64,000 nt of DNA from Eretmocerus hayati. Lineage: Eukaryota; Arthropoda; Insecta; Hymenoptera; Aphelinidae. The first letter of the stretch is position 1, and every line of letters begins with the position of its first letter. Both the position numbers and the translations under genes were made by a program. Below are positions 9,706 through 19,259 of the stretch, piece after piece. A model generated the notes under the pieces. That model was not told the DNA's origin and searched no databases. It worked only from the letters and a program-made list of their open reading frames with translations. The stretch spans positions 152,959,121 to 153,023,120 of the forward strand of contig CM056742.1 of assembly GCA_029851415.1 (NCBI GenBank), given 5' to 3'.

Positions 9706-10518
9706 GGCGTCATGTAGGAATAGAGTCAAAACATGACAAAAGAGGTGTTTGCATTCAGCTATTGAAATGATGTCGTCAGTCGTACTGTTTGCGAATCCGG
9801 GTGTTTATCTTGCTGCTGATCCCTCTATAATAGAAACAAGATTACCCTAGGGACTCCCCATTAATCTGATATTAAACACTTTCGAAAAGATCCTTGATCG
9901 TAAAACTCCATTTCTAATAACAAAATCTATTTCGTTATACGATGACGCTGTTGTGTCAGCAATGTCATTGCTCAGAAAACGCCTGAGCGATTCCTGGTCG
10001 CGCGTGGCCGTATCTCTTGTGCACTACCTGAACGACAGCTTGCGTCGCAGGTGTCGTGTTCACCTTTTGATACAGAGAAAACCTGATTCGGTCAGGTTAT
10101 AAACAATTCCTCTCGATATGCATTAGTTCATTGCAGTTATGGCAGTGGCTCTAAGATATTGAATTATTTCAATTTCTAGTTCCGTTGCAGCATTAATGGT
10201 GTCACCAAAAACCTTGGGACTCTCCCTCCTCCAAAATTGTCATTACTACGTGTTTGTAGTTGATCTGTATGAACGATTCTTGACGCGTGGAAATGAATAA
10301 TAACATTCTCGGATGCGCCGGTTATCATCATGAGAGCAATGTTTGATTAAATGAGGATTAAGGAGGTCGCGTCGATCTCACAAGCGACGTCAGCACTGTT
10401 CTAATAATTTCCAGTTGGATATCTGTCGCAGTGATTGACTCTCCAAAATCTAGAGTTGAACTATCAGTGATTCGGACGATCTTATAGGCTCGTTAAACGC
10501 CCGACTAATGTAAAAGAT
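9706..10518. other. Unannotated stretch
   Basis: No gene is supported. Two weakly similar segments (about 10165 and 10400) suggest further old duplication. Confidence 0.35.
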
Positions 10519-10977
10519 TTGGAGCTCTATTTTGTTGCACACTTATCTCGGAGAAAACGGTTCTTGAAAAGCACCTTGGAACCAGGAAACGGGCAAAGCA
10601 GCGACGGGAAACTACATGGGACCTCCGTAATAACTATCGCGGCACGACGCGGCATTTCTAAGGAGGCCGTGCGTCGTGTCATTATGCGACACACGCGGTG
10701 TCCTGTGGGTTTTTCCGATGAAACTATATCGCATGACGAGGTTCGATCTCAATTGATTCGATAGGTGTTTGAACATGTTAATAATTATCCATATATTTCC
10801 TTGATAAGTGTGGAAGGGAACAACCCCATATCTGTAATGAATGCTCTACCCATAAATTCTGAGATGATTGAAATATTCTCACACAATATTTGGATTTTTG
10901 AGGATGGGCGTAACTATGTGACAGATTATTTACTACATCGAAATGGTATAAGTCAAGGAATAATTGTAATTATTTAG
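10519..10977 (+). pseudogene. Interrupted open frame, 152 codons with one internal TAG
   Basis: One frame is open from 10519 to 10977 except for a TAG at 10762-10764. The first half (81 residues) is basic; the second (70 residues) is hydrophobic to neutral. I recognise no domain. The opposite strand is also open over much of 10500-10760, so the coding strand is uncertain. Its end overlaps the stop of the minus-strand spliced gene (10970). It may be a dying gene or chance. Confidence 0.25.
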
Positions 10978-12312
10978 AACAGAATTTAGTAGAAAAACCT
11001 TTAGTCTTGGGTACTCTTGTCTTGATACTCTCAATTTCTTCCCAAACGATGTGAATCAAGGAACTTGGGGCAGCGATGTTGTCTGACTGGTTTGCAGATG
11101 ATTTAGATCGATATGAGCCATTTTCGATGGAGAATTTTCTCAAAATTCCAAACAGGTTATCAATGTGGCATAATACATGATCGGCACGTAGTTGGAGGGG
11201 AGGAGGAATTTTGGCCGAGAAGAAAATTTTCCATACATTAGAATCGCCGGCGATGTGAAGTCCTAACGCCGTTAATTCCCGATGGACGCGTGTCCTCTGT
11301 AAATAAATAGGACATAAATATTGGTTGCCTATTCCAGAGAAATTTTGGCTACTAGGTTAAGACGTGAAAGAATACCTAAATTCAGGGACGCCATGAGATT
11401 CGACGACGTATTGACGACTGCACGGAAAATAGGTCGATCAAAAAACACTACGGGCCCGGGACGTTGTATGAATGAAAACTCCTCGAGTGCTAAAACATAA
11501 CTTGGAAGTTCATAAATCGACATAATGAAACGACAACATTAATTAGAATCAAATTGGATTGTGACGATTAAGTAAAAGGAAATCCATGACTTAAGATAAC
11601 TCATTGATCCATGATAAACAATTTACCTGTGTCATTCACGTTTATGAGATACTGGGCATGAAGGAGTAACTCGGCGAATAACCATGTAGTTCGCAGATTT
11701 ATATATAAACTAGAGAAAACCCCACCAGGGACAGATGGGGGGGCGAAAGGTGGATTTGTAATAACGGCCCAAAGGTTATGTAGGGAATTGGTCTCGCAGC
11801 TACCTTCTACATCTAGAAACATGTAAAAATGACTCTCCAAACAATGCAGAGAATAAAGATATTAGGAGTTGAAAAGAAGATTAACGAGCTAACCTAAATC
11901 GTGTAAAAGTTCAGCGACCATAGACCACACGTGTACAGGAGGACGCGTGATCCGCAACATGAGAGGGGGGCAACTTCCTTCCGGTAGTAATGAATATATA
12001 AACTTGATGAGCGGGCTTGAGCATAAAAAGATAAGCGAAGAGGTATTTCTATCAAGAAAACTTACGAGGCCGGAGGTCGTAAACGCGCAAGCATCTCATG
12101 GAAGATGGCCCAAATTTTACATGTATCAGGAACCTGCGAGATGGACCGGAAGGAGGTACATCGACACAGACGAAAAATGATTCAAAACGGAGCCGCGAGA
12201 TTGCAATCACATCAACTTGATGAGCGCGATTTGCTCCTGTGACGTCTTGCACGGCCATATCAATTTCTAATTTGGAAATTGGATGTTGCAAAATTCAAAA
12301 GGGTAGTATACT
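10970..12312 (-). CDS. Multi-exon gene of unknown function, all introns in phase 1
   Basis: Reading the minus strand, exons at 12066-12266, 11894-11977, 11627-11812, 11376-11489 and 10970-11328 join through GT-AG introns of 88, 81, 137 and 47 bp. Every junction is phase 1, and every internal exon is a multiple of three (201, 84, 186, 114). The joined frame has no stop until TAA at 10970-10972 and gives about 314 residues. A tentative upstream exon ends at 12312 (GTATAC donor, 45-bp intron) and encodes a run of hydrophobic residues that could be a signal anchor. Its own start is not found. Uniform phase-1 introns are common in secreted or extracellular proteins. The protein has few Cys and no domain I recognise. 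A 119-codon last exon has no Met, which hides it from simple searches. Confidence 0.6.
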
Positions 12313-13061
12313 GGTTGTGAGGTTAACAACAACAAACGAGGTAACAACGACTAACAAGAGGGTTATGAAAATCGCCTCGTGCGTGCAACAACGGCGACAG
12401 CGTGAATTTGGCCGCGTATTAACAGAAGAATAAACTCCATAGGAAATAGGCGGGGCAACAAAATCAAGGACGTACTATGTTTGACGCAAGTATCGAATTG
12501 GTGAAAAAAAAAAAAATTGATACGATAGGTTATTAGACGATTACACAGCGATGCAAAGATTTTAACACTGATATACAAATTGTTGAGCATTTCATGAGCA
12601 ATTTTGAATTCAATAAGTATGAAATAGATTTCTATTTTTCACTTGGACTAGAGCTATGGAAATAGACTGGATACATGGGATTAAGATTTTTCAAACGATA
12701 GAATCAATTCAAGTGTATTCTTTAGTAAATATCTGGGTGTTGCTGAAATCAAGTCTGGACAACAGAGATCGACTTGTTCTATACTAAATCATACGACCGT
12801 GAATGCTGTCATCATCATTTCTTTTGCTCATCCCGTAAATGAGAAGTTATTGAAATAAAAATTTGAAGATTGTGTATCTGAAAACGGATTTTACATATTT
12901 TCTTTAACATGTTGCCGCACCAAGTAAATTGATATCTATGATTTCGAAAACAGAAAATTGGAGCAAGTAATCAGAAACGAAATTTGAAATAATGCGAATT
13001 AAATTTTACGAAAATTTAGCGTGATCAATAGTGTGAGAGGGGGAAAATAATAAGTCGTGAT
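12313..13061. other. Probable upstream region of the minus-strand gene
   Basis: The N-terminal exon or exons and promoter of the 10970-12312 gene should lie here. An acceptor-like AG behind a T-rich tract at about 12477, and the hydrophobic frame 12312-12476, are candidates. Otherwise the stretch is AT-rich and empty. Confidence 0.35.
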
Positions 13062-13501
13062 ATGAGTAGGAACTACAACCAGGAATTTATTAGAGCTTCA
13101 AAAGCGAAACAATCCAATTTTGAAATTTTTGGATCCGAAAGAAGAAGCGCTGGACGACCGGGTTTGGAGCATTCGGTCCGTCCCTCTCCGCATTCGCCCG
13201 GACAAAGAAACGTCCGTGAAGCGAGGAAAAACTCCAGTGGAGAAAACCTGCTTCAGAGAGTTGCGCAATAGGTTCTTGTTACAAATTTTGTCACATATTT
13301 AGACAACAGGTAAACAGAAATTTTGCTCAAGATGATCCGGAACCACATCCTGGAGGAGGAGCATCACCCTGTACTGCAAGGCAGACGATGGAACCTATTT
13401 GATAAGCGTTTTTTCCTGCAATTAATACAAAACCAATCTTTGTTTGACCTCATCAAAAGGAAAAATATAGGCACAAAAGTCAAGGATAGTATACCGAATC
13501 T

Positions 13502-13690
13502 TGGTCAGAGCGCACGACGGAGCAGAGATTGTATCGAACGCAGAAAATTTACAGCATCTGAAGATGGGTCAAAAGTGCATGACGGGCGGAGATTGACTTG
13601 AACGCAGGATATTATAGCATCCGACTATAGGCCAAGTCGCACGACGAGGTGGAGGTTGACTTCAGCGCAGAGATTTTACAGCATCTGACA
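13502..13690 (+). repeat. Tandem repeat, three copies of about 62 bp
   Basis: Three diverged units start near 13502, 13566 and 13628. Each carries GCA(C/T)GACG, GGAG(A/G)TTG, a GAACGCAG or CAGCGCAG step and (A/T)CAGCATC(T/C)GA. The first units fall within a 92-codon open frame (13323-13601), but the period is not a multiple of three. Small frames at 13062-13302 overlap one another and look like chance. Confidence 0.6.
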
Positions 13691-13820
13691 ATGGAAGATA
13701 AAAAGGCAGGCAGCGTCTTGCAGGACAGAGGGCCAACTGCAGACACGATCTCCGAGTAATCCACATGAAATGTAGAGAAAACATGGGTTAAATATGGGAG
13801 TGGGAACCTGATTGAGAACA

Positions 13821-14600
13821 TTTCAAGTAAATGTTCACTATTAAGAGGGTGTTAGGACACATTGCCGTCGTTTTTTCAAAAAATTAAGAAAGTTTGAAAA
13901 ACCGAGATTTGGATAGGATCCAAATCTCGGTTCCGAAAAATTATTATTTTAAAGCGTACAAAATTGGGAAAAATTATTTCAAGTAAATGTTCACTATTAA
14001 GAGGGTGTTAGGACACATTGCCGTCGTTTTTTCGAAAAATTAAGAAAGTTTGAAAAACCGAGATTTGGATAGGATCCAAATCACGGTTCCGAAAAATTAT
14101 CATTTTTAGGCGTACAAGCGTTGAGAAAATTATTCCAAATAAATATTTACTGTTAAGAGAGTGTGGGGATACACCGCCGTCGGTTTTTTTTTCAAAATTA
14201 GGATATTTTGAAAAACCGAGATTTGGATAGGATCCAAATCACGGTTCCGAAAATTATCATTTTTAGGCGTACAGGGGTGAGGAAAATCATTCCAAATAAA
14301 TATTCACTATTAGGAGGGTGTGAGGACACACTGCCGTCGGTTTTTTCAAAAATTAGGATATTTTGAAAAACCGGGATTTGGATGGGATCCAAATCCCGCT
14401 TCCAGAAATTACTATTTTTGGGCATACAAGAGATGAAAGAATTATTCCAGGTGAATGTTTATTATTTAGAAGGGATGAAAAACATTGCTGTCGGGTTTTT
14501 CCAAAAAAAAAATAGGAAATTGAAAAACCAGGATCCAAATCCCGCTGCCAAAAATTATTATTTTTAGTCGTTTGAAGGTGAGAAAATCATCAAAAAATAA
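13821..14600 (+). repeat. Satellite array, five copies of a ~155-bp unit with an internal hairpin
   Basis: Units start at about 13821, 13977, 14132, 14289 and 14443. Each begins TTTCAAGTAAAT or TTCCAAATAAAT and contains TGCCGTCG, then GAAAAACCG, then an inverted repeat. In unit 1 the arms CCGAGATTTGGAT and ATCCAAATCTCGG pair perfectly around a 3-base loop (AGG). Units 2 and 3 carry one mismatch. In unit 4 the arm changes to CCGGGATTTGGAT and the partner changes with it (AAATCCCG). Unit 5 has lost the left arm. The strand and function of any transcript are unknown. Confidence 0.85.
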
Positions 14601-14763
14601 GCGAATCATGTAAAATTAGATTTTTATTATGAATATATTGTTGGGGTATATTGTGAGTCAAGAGTTTCGTCTTTTCGGTCATGGTAGACGTTGGAGCGCG
14701 GGGATAGGCTATGAGAAAAGTGAAGTCTTCGAGACTTCATTTTCAGTAGGGCAGGGAGTATGT

Positions 14764-14930
14764 GATGGTGAATACATACCTGTAGGCGAGTTGAGTTGAG
14801 ACAAGTTGAGTTGGAAGCGGATAATTTCCCACACAATCTAACAGTTTTCTTGAAGATGAATACATACCTGTAGGCAATTGAGTTGAGGAAAACAATTTTC
14901 CATACAAACCAACAACTTTCTTTCGCTGAA
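14764..14930 (+). repeat. Direct duplication of about 85 bp
   Basis: The phrase GAATACATACCTGTAGGC followed by AGTTGAGTTGAG-like sequence occurs at 14770 and 14856. Each copy continues with a TTTCC(C)ACACA/ATACAAA segment and an ACTTTCTT-like end. The copies are diverged by small indels. No gene is visible in 14600-15246. Confidence 0.6.
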
Positions 14931-15246
14931 ATTTTCGATCAGCTAAATCCCGCCCTACTCAAGACCGTTGACTGACATATGAGTTGCATTCTCACGCAGT
15001 GAAAAGGGCAATAATTCTTCGTCCTCGTTGAATGCGTCACCCAATGCTGTTTTCGGATGCAGAGCCATAAATTCCGAACGCAGATGCATGTTCAGTACTA
15101 GAGAACCTATAGCGCAACAAGACCCAAGGGGTCAGTAGGAAGATCTCTTCTCATAGAGACTCTGCCTTTCCAACGTAAACATCATCTCGAGTTAGTCAAC
15201 CACAAGCAAGCGGCTAAGACAGCCACGAGTAAATTATCTCGCGAAA

Positions 15247-15480
15247 ATGAAGAAAATTAAAATAAAAAGTGTCGCGAGCTTCAAAGCCGGGAACCTTCAA
15301 GAAATCATACATAGCGATGGAGAGCTATATGAGCAGCCTGTACAGAGAATAATTATGGAGAGAAATCGGAATGATTGCGTGAAGCTAGAGTCCAACCACA
15401 TATACATCATTGATTCAGAATCAAAATCTGCAAAAAATATCAACGCCCGAGCACAGGAAAACCAAAATGCACATAAGTAA
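15247..15480 (+). CDS. Possible small protein, 77 residues, unknown
   Basis: An ATG-started frame encodes a hydrophilic, Lys/Asn/Glu-rich protein opening MKKIKIKSV. No domain, signal peptide or membrane segment is seen, and no TATA box is evident just upstream. The opposite strand is also open. It may be chance in AT-rich DNA. Confidence 0.2.
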   Translation: MKKIKIKSVASFKAGNLQEIIHSDGELYEQPVQRIIMERNRNDCVKLESNHIYIIDSESKSAKNINARAQENQNAHK

Positions 15481-15649
15481 GACATTGAAATTATGAGAAC
15501 GAAGCCACCTCGAAATCAAACTATCCAAAATACAGATATCCGATCCACGGTGGATGAACAAATGCGTCGCAGCAATAACACTCGAAAAATCCTCACGTCG
15601 GAACTCAAGATGGGGAGGCGTGGCATCGTGACACATAGCCGTGTGAACT

Positions 15650-15865
15650 TTAGGATTTTCATCAGCCATCAGTGCATGAAAACTCGAAATATAAACATGA
15701 ATGGGATGTATATACAAGGATGCAATGACATCAGGCCCCGATATCTGTCTAATGTGAGATTTTCATTAGCCATCAGTGTATGAAACTTGAAATACAAACA
15801 TGAATGGGATGTGTATACAAAGATGCAATGACACCAGGCTCCGATATCTGTCTAGCGGAAACGAA
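15650..15865 (+). repeat. Tandem duplication of about 107 bp
   Basis: Copy one (about 15650-15757) and copy two (about 15758-15865) share TTTTCAT(C/T)AGCCATCAGTG, AACATGAATGGGATGT, TATACAA(G/A)GATGCAATGACA and CCGATATCTGTCTA. Identity is high (near 90 percent by eye), so the duplication is fairly recent. It sits directly upstream of the TATA box of the next gene and may carry its control sites. Confidence 0.8.
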
Positions 15866-15868
15866 AAG

Positions 15869-15876
15869 TATATAAG
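15869..15876 (+). promoter_or_regulatory. TATA box for the 524-residue gene
   Basis: TATATAAG lies 152 bases before the start codon at 16028. A start site near 15900 would leave a 5' leader of about 125 bases containing a run of G at 15923-15930. Confidence 0.5.
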
Positions 15877-16027
15877 TGCTTTCGGCAATAAATTAAAAAG
15901 GTCTTGATACCAAGAAATGGAAGGGGGGGGTGATGTTTTAATCCATAGCCTATAATCTTAGGAATCTCATTGGCTTCAGAAACGATACGAAGGGCTACAC
16001 AAGGGCTCCGATCGCGATGTCTTCAGT

Positions 16028-17602
16028 ATGGGTCTGACTATTGAAGAATTTAGACGAGCTGACAGCACTCTCAAATTCAGGATGGAGTACGATCATGGAC
16101 ATCAAGCACATCATTCGTCTGATCTCAGCGATGAATTGGATAACGTTTCAATCCCATCGAATATGTCAATGACGGAGGAAGAGTCAGGCATAATTAGAGA
16201 AATCGAGCAAGAAGAATGCCATCCTATGGCGGACGTGCCCATCATAGCCCTCGACCCGCAGATTCCATCACCACGATGGGCACATTTGTTCGAAGTTGAT
16301 GAAATGGCGAACTTGCAAGACGAGGTTGAGTTACTGCCCGAGAGGGACTGTGATGAGGGAAATATTAACATGGACCTAGGCGAATGCATGGAGTTTATTG
16401 GAGAGCTGGAGGACGTACAACTCATGTCACCGGCTGATGCGGGTGAGGTGAGACGTATTGTGCACGCTTTACAAGGGTGCGAACAAAACACCAGCCGTTC
16501 AAATGAAGAAAAAGGAGATGAAGAAAATTCTCCTCACCGATCTGTCGAGAATAAAAATGAACAGGGCGTAAGCCGTTCACACGAAAAAGAAAGTGATGAA
16601 GTGAATCTTTCTAAAGAAAATGATGGGGTGAATTTTTCTCACCGATCCGTTGAAGAAGAAAGTGAACAGTGCGCGAGTCGTTCAAGTGAAAAAGGAAGTG
16701 ATGGGCAGAATTTTTTTCAGCAACCTGCTGAAAAGTCAAGTGAACAACGTGTAAGCCTTACGTACGAAGAAAAATGTAGCGGAGGGGGTCCTGCTCAGAA
16801 ATTCGTCAGTGATGGAAAGAATCGACGTGAAAGTAATAATGATGAACCTCGACCAGGAAAAGAAGTTGCCATGTGCGCGCATGCGAGAATTGTGGCGAGA
16901 AGTGATCATCCTAATGACTCATCGAAAAGAAAATTCGACTCGATAGATGCCAGAGATGGAAATGTATCAGTCAGTACAGGGCCCATCGCACCAAAGGTCG
17001 CAACAACTATAGTTACAGATAAACCCGCTGAAAAGGTTCATGAAAAATCCGTAGAAGATGTACCATCCACGTCAAGTAGGCGCAGTATCCGACAGAAGAA
17101 GAAGCAACGAGCTCTATCGATGGATCAGTCATCGCGAGAAAATTCTCGACCACCATCTAGAGCACCTGTTCGAAAATATTCACCTAGATTATCAGCACGG
17201 GAACCAATAAATCAGCAACAAAGTGATGATCGATTAATATCCAAGGACTATGATTGGGTGAATCTCCGTAGGCAAGCCGAGAGGGGAACTCCAGATTTGT
17301 CCCACCCTTTCTTCCACGATTTGAAAAAAATGGCACACAAACGGGCTGGATATTTTCAAAAGAAGAAAAGAGGTTGCATCTGTGCAAATTGCTTCGATGA
17401 AGAGATGCATTCCGGATACACCTTCGAGGCGACACATGTCATGATCCGCGCTCATCGTAACCCAATAATGCCTGTGTGCTGTAGTTGCAAAAATTCGATA
17501 ATCTACGTCAAGAAAGAGGCCAGCAAGTGCGCCGAGTGCTCAACCGCTTATTTTGAACGAGCTAGAAAGAACGTAAGTTACGAGAAGGTCTTACTCAAAT
17601 AA
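16028..17602 (+). CDS. Intronless gene for a 524-residue acidic protein with a Cys-rich C-terminus
   Basis: The N-terminal ~150 residues are acidic. Residues ~151-260 hold three to four imperfect repeats of about 40 residues built on NFSHRSVEEESEQ and SRSSEKGSD-like motifs. A long Ser/Arg/Lys-rich segment follows (two RRS(I)R-type and SRPPSR-like patches, possibly nuclear). The last 80 residues contain Cys at 450, 452, 455, 484, 485, 487, 501 and 504, in CxCxxC, CCxC and CxxC groups, consistent with two zinc-binding sites. I recognise no named family. It is bounded by a TATA box upstream and an AATAAA at 17755, so it looks like a complete unit. An intronless layout could mean a retrocopy or an element-derived gene. 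Confidence 0.75.
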   Translation: MGLTIEEFRRADSTLKFRMEYDHGHQAHHSSDLSDELDNVSIPSNMSMTEEESGIIREIEQEECHPMADVPIIALDPQIPSPRWAHLFEVDEMANLQDEVELLPERDCDEGNINMDLGECMEFIGELEDVQLMSPADAGEVRRIVHALQGCEQNTSRSNEEKGDEENSPHRSVENKNEQGVSRSHEKESDEVNLSKENDGVNFSHRSVEEESEQCASRSSEKGSDGQNFFQQPAEKSSEQRVSLTYEEKCSGGGPAQKFVSDGKNRRESNNDEPRPGKEVAMCAHARIVARSDHPNDSSKRKFDSIDARDGNVSVSTGPIAPKVATTIVTDKPAEKVHEKSVEDVPSTSSRRSIRQKKKQRALSMDQSSRENSRPPSRAPVRKYSPRLSAREPINQQQSDDRLISKDYDWVNLRRQAERGTPDLSHPFFHDLKKMAHKRAGYFQKKKRGCICANCFDEEMHSGYTFEATHVMIRAHRNPIMPVCCSCKNSIIYVKKEASKCAECSTAYFERARKNVSYEKVLLK

Positions 17603-17754
17603 TAATCGACCACGACTTCGACTCCGGACCAGGTGACTGTAATGTTGAATTGTGCTGAATCAAATCCGATTTTCTCATAAATTGATAAGTTACTTATGTA
17701 TGGAACTTGGATGTTTCTAAGAAAATAACACTCTATTGAAAAACGTTGTGACCA

Positions 17755-17760
17755 ATAAAT
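17755..17760 (+). terminator. Poly(A) signal AATAAA
   Basis: AATAAA lies about 150 bases after the stop of the 524-residue gene, with a GT/T-containing stretch following. It is the natural 3' end for that transcript. Confidence 0.5.
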
Positions 17761-18074
17761 GAAACTTATCAGCTAACAAGACGACTAGTCTTTATTTCCG
17801 CAAGGATGTTGTGAGAATTTGCTCGGTCTCAAAATACCGGGAAGCCTAATCTTAACCCCTAAGTTTCTTGCCAAAACTGCCCCAAATCTGCATGGAGTAT
17901 GCTATTTGAACACATCCTATAGAGATATCTTCACTTGATCGGTATTCAACTTTAACCTCACCAAATAGACTGTGGTATTTCAACCACTTGCGTGCAGAAT
18001 AAATGCTGGACATTTCTATGCCAAATTCAATTAATTTTTCTTGAAAATTTTGTGTCAGATCAAAAACGAATTAA

Positions 18075-18162
18075 CTTTGTGATTCTAAATACAGCCGATT
18101 ATTCAGAATCAAGATTTGCTTTGTGATTCTAAATACAGCCGATTGTTCAGAATTAAGGAAAA
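18075..18162 (+). repeat. Near-perfect tandem duplication, 44 bp
   Basis: CTTTGTGATTCTAAATACAG plus its continuation to TTCAGAAT(C/T)AAG occurs twice, at 18075 and 18119. The 17780-18258 stretch holds nothing else. Confidence 0.85.
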
Positions 18163-18258
18163 TCTGGAACTCATAAATGAATCGAAAATTTAAGAAATAT
18201 TTACATTATTTTTAATAAAGAAATTGAAGATAAAATGGACCAAAAACTATAGTACACG

Positions 18259-19255
18259 TTAAACCTTAGGTTTTTGAGGGCCTTGAATTTTAGTTGGACC
18301 TGGTGGCCGAGGCAAGCCCTTCCTCCGAGTGCTGGATGTCTGGATGGGTTGCTGGATGGATCTCAGCACCCACGAGGCACGAAGGGCCCCGAGCGCGGCG
18401 AACCTCCCGCGGAATACCCAGGATCCTAGAACAAAAAAACCCATCACGAGAGGTGATTAGATAGATCGCAATCAGGATGCAAGTTATAACAAGCGACGCG
18501 AGCATATAAACGACCGACACTGGGCTCAGAATAAAATTCACTAAACACATCAGACTCTGAAAGATAATGTGTATTTTGGATGTCGAGATCGCGACAACAA
18601 TAAGCTGGACAGGCTGGAAATAACGCGAAACCTCGATGATCGGGTTGTTTGATGTTTTTCTCTCTCTTTCTCTCTCTCTACCTCTTTTTATTGTCACGTA
18701 GATACTCATTAGCCAAATAAAGAATTATTAGGCGAAACTAAGGAGTAGACAGGGTCAATCGAAAATTGAGGTATATGACGTAATATATATAATTTTTGAA
18801 AGAAACAGCTGAACGCAACAGAGGCAACCCGAAAATGAGTGATGCATCGATGACGCAAGAGAATTGCAGAATTGAATCGGAGGTCTTAGTATTACTCTCT
18901 CTCAGTATTATTCTCTTCAATTTCTTTTGAACTCTCTCGATATTCATGAGCTTAATCATAAAGAATATCGAATTACACGAGGATCGCGTATGGGTATAAA
19001 ATATGAATGCTAGAGTATAGAGGCTACATTGATTAAAAATCTAACTGCAATTAAAGATTCTTCAACCTCGAGGGTAAATAATAAGCAAGGGTTAAGTACC
19101 GTTCGAAAGATATCTCGAAACAGAGGATAGGAACGAAGTAGCCGGTATAGCGACGTCGAAGGGCGATAGACGTATGGAATAATAGTATCTGAGCCTTATA
19201 TGATAAGGTAGTACTTACCTGTACTGATTATCGCCGAAAAGCTGAATTTCACCAT
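18259..19255 (-). CDS. Candidate small spliced gene, minus strand
   Basis: At 19255 an ATG opens 12 hydrophobic-leaning codons (MVKFSFSAIIST), then a perfect donor GTAAGT after 19219 (phase 1). Two phase-1 second exons are possible. One starts at 18613 after a TTTCCAG acceptor and gives 55 more residues with five Cys, stopping at 18444. The other starts at 18430 after a T-rich tract ending CTAG and gives a basic, Pro-rich tail ending at 18262. A third reading on the same strand (18290-18709) is an unspliced 139-residue frame with several hydrophobic segments. Only one can be right. The GC-rich block 18290-18430 is unusual for the neighbourhood. Confidence 0.3.
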
Positions 19256-19259
19256 GATG

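Noticed and set aside
15912..15931. Polypurine tract followed by TG as the start of another LTR
   Set aside because: There is no matching second LTR and no retroelement coding sequence directly upstream; the G-run can be part of the gene's 5' leader.
18425..18450. A 21-bp intron joining the hydrophobic frame to the Pro-rich frame
   Set aside because: Phases fit, but 21 bp is far below the minimum spliceable length in insects.
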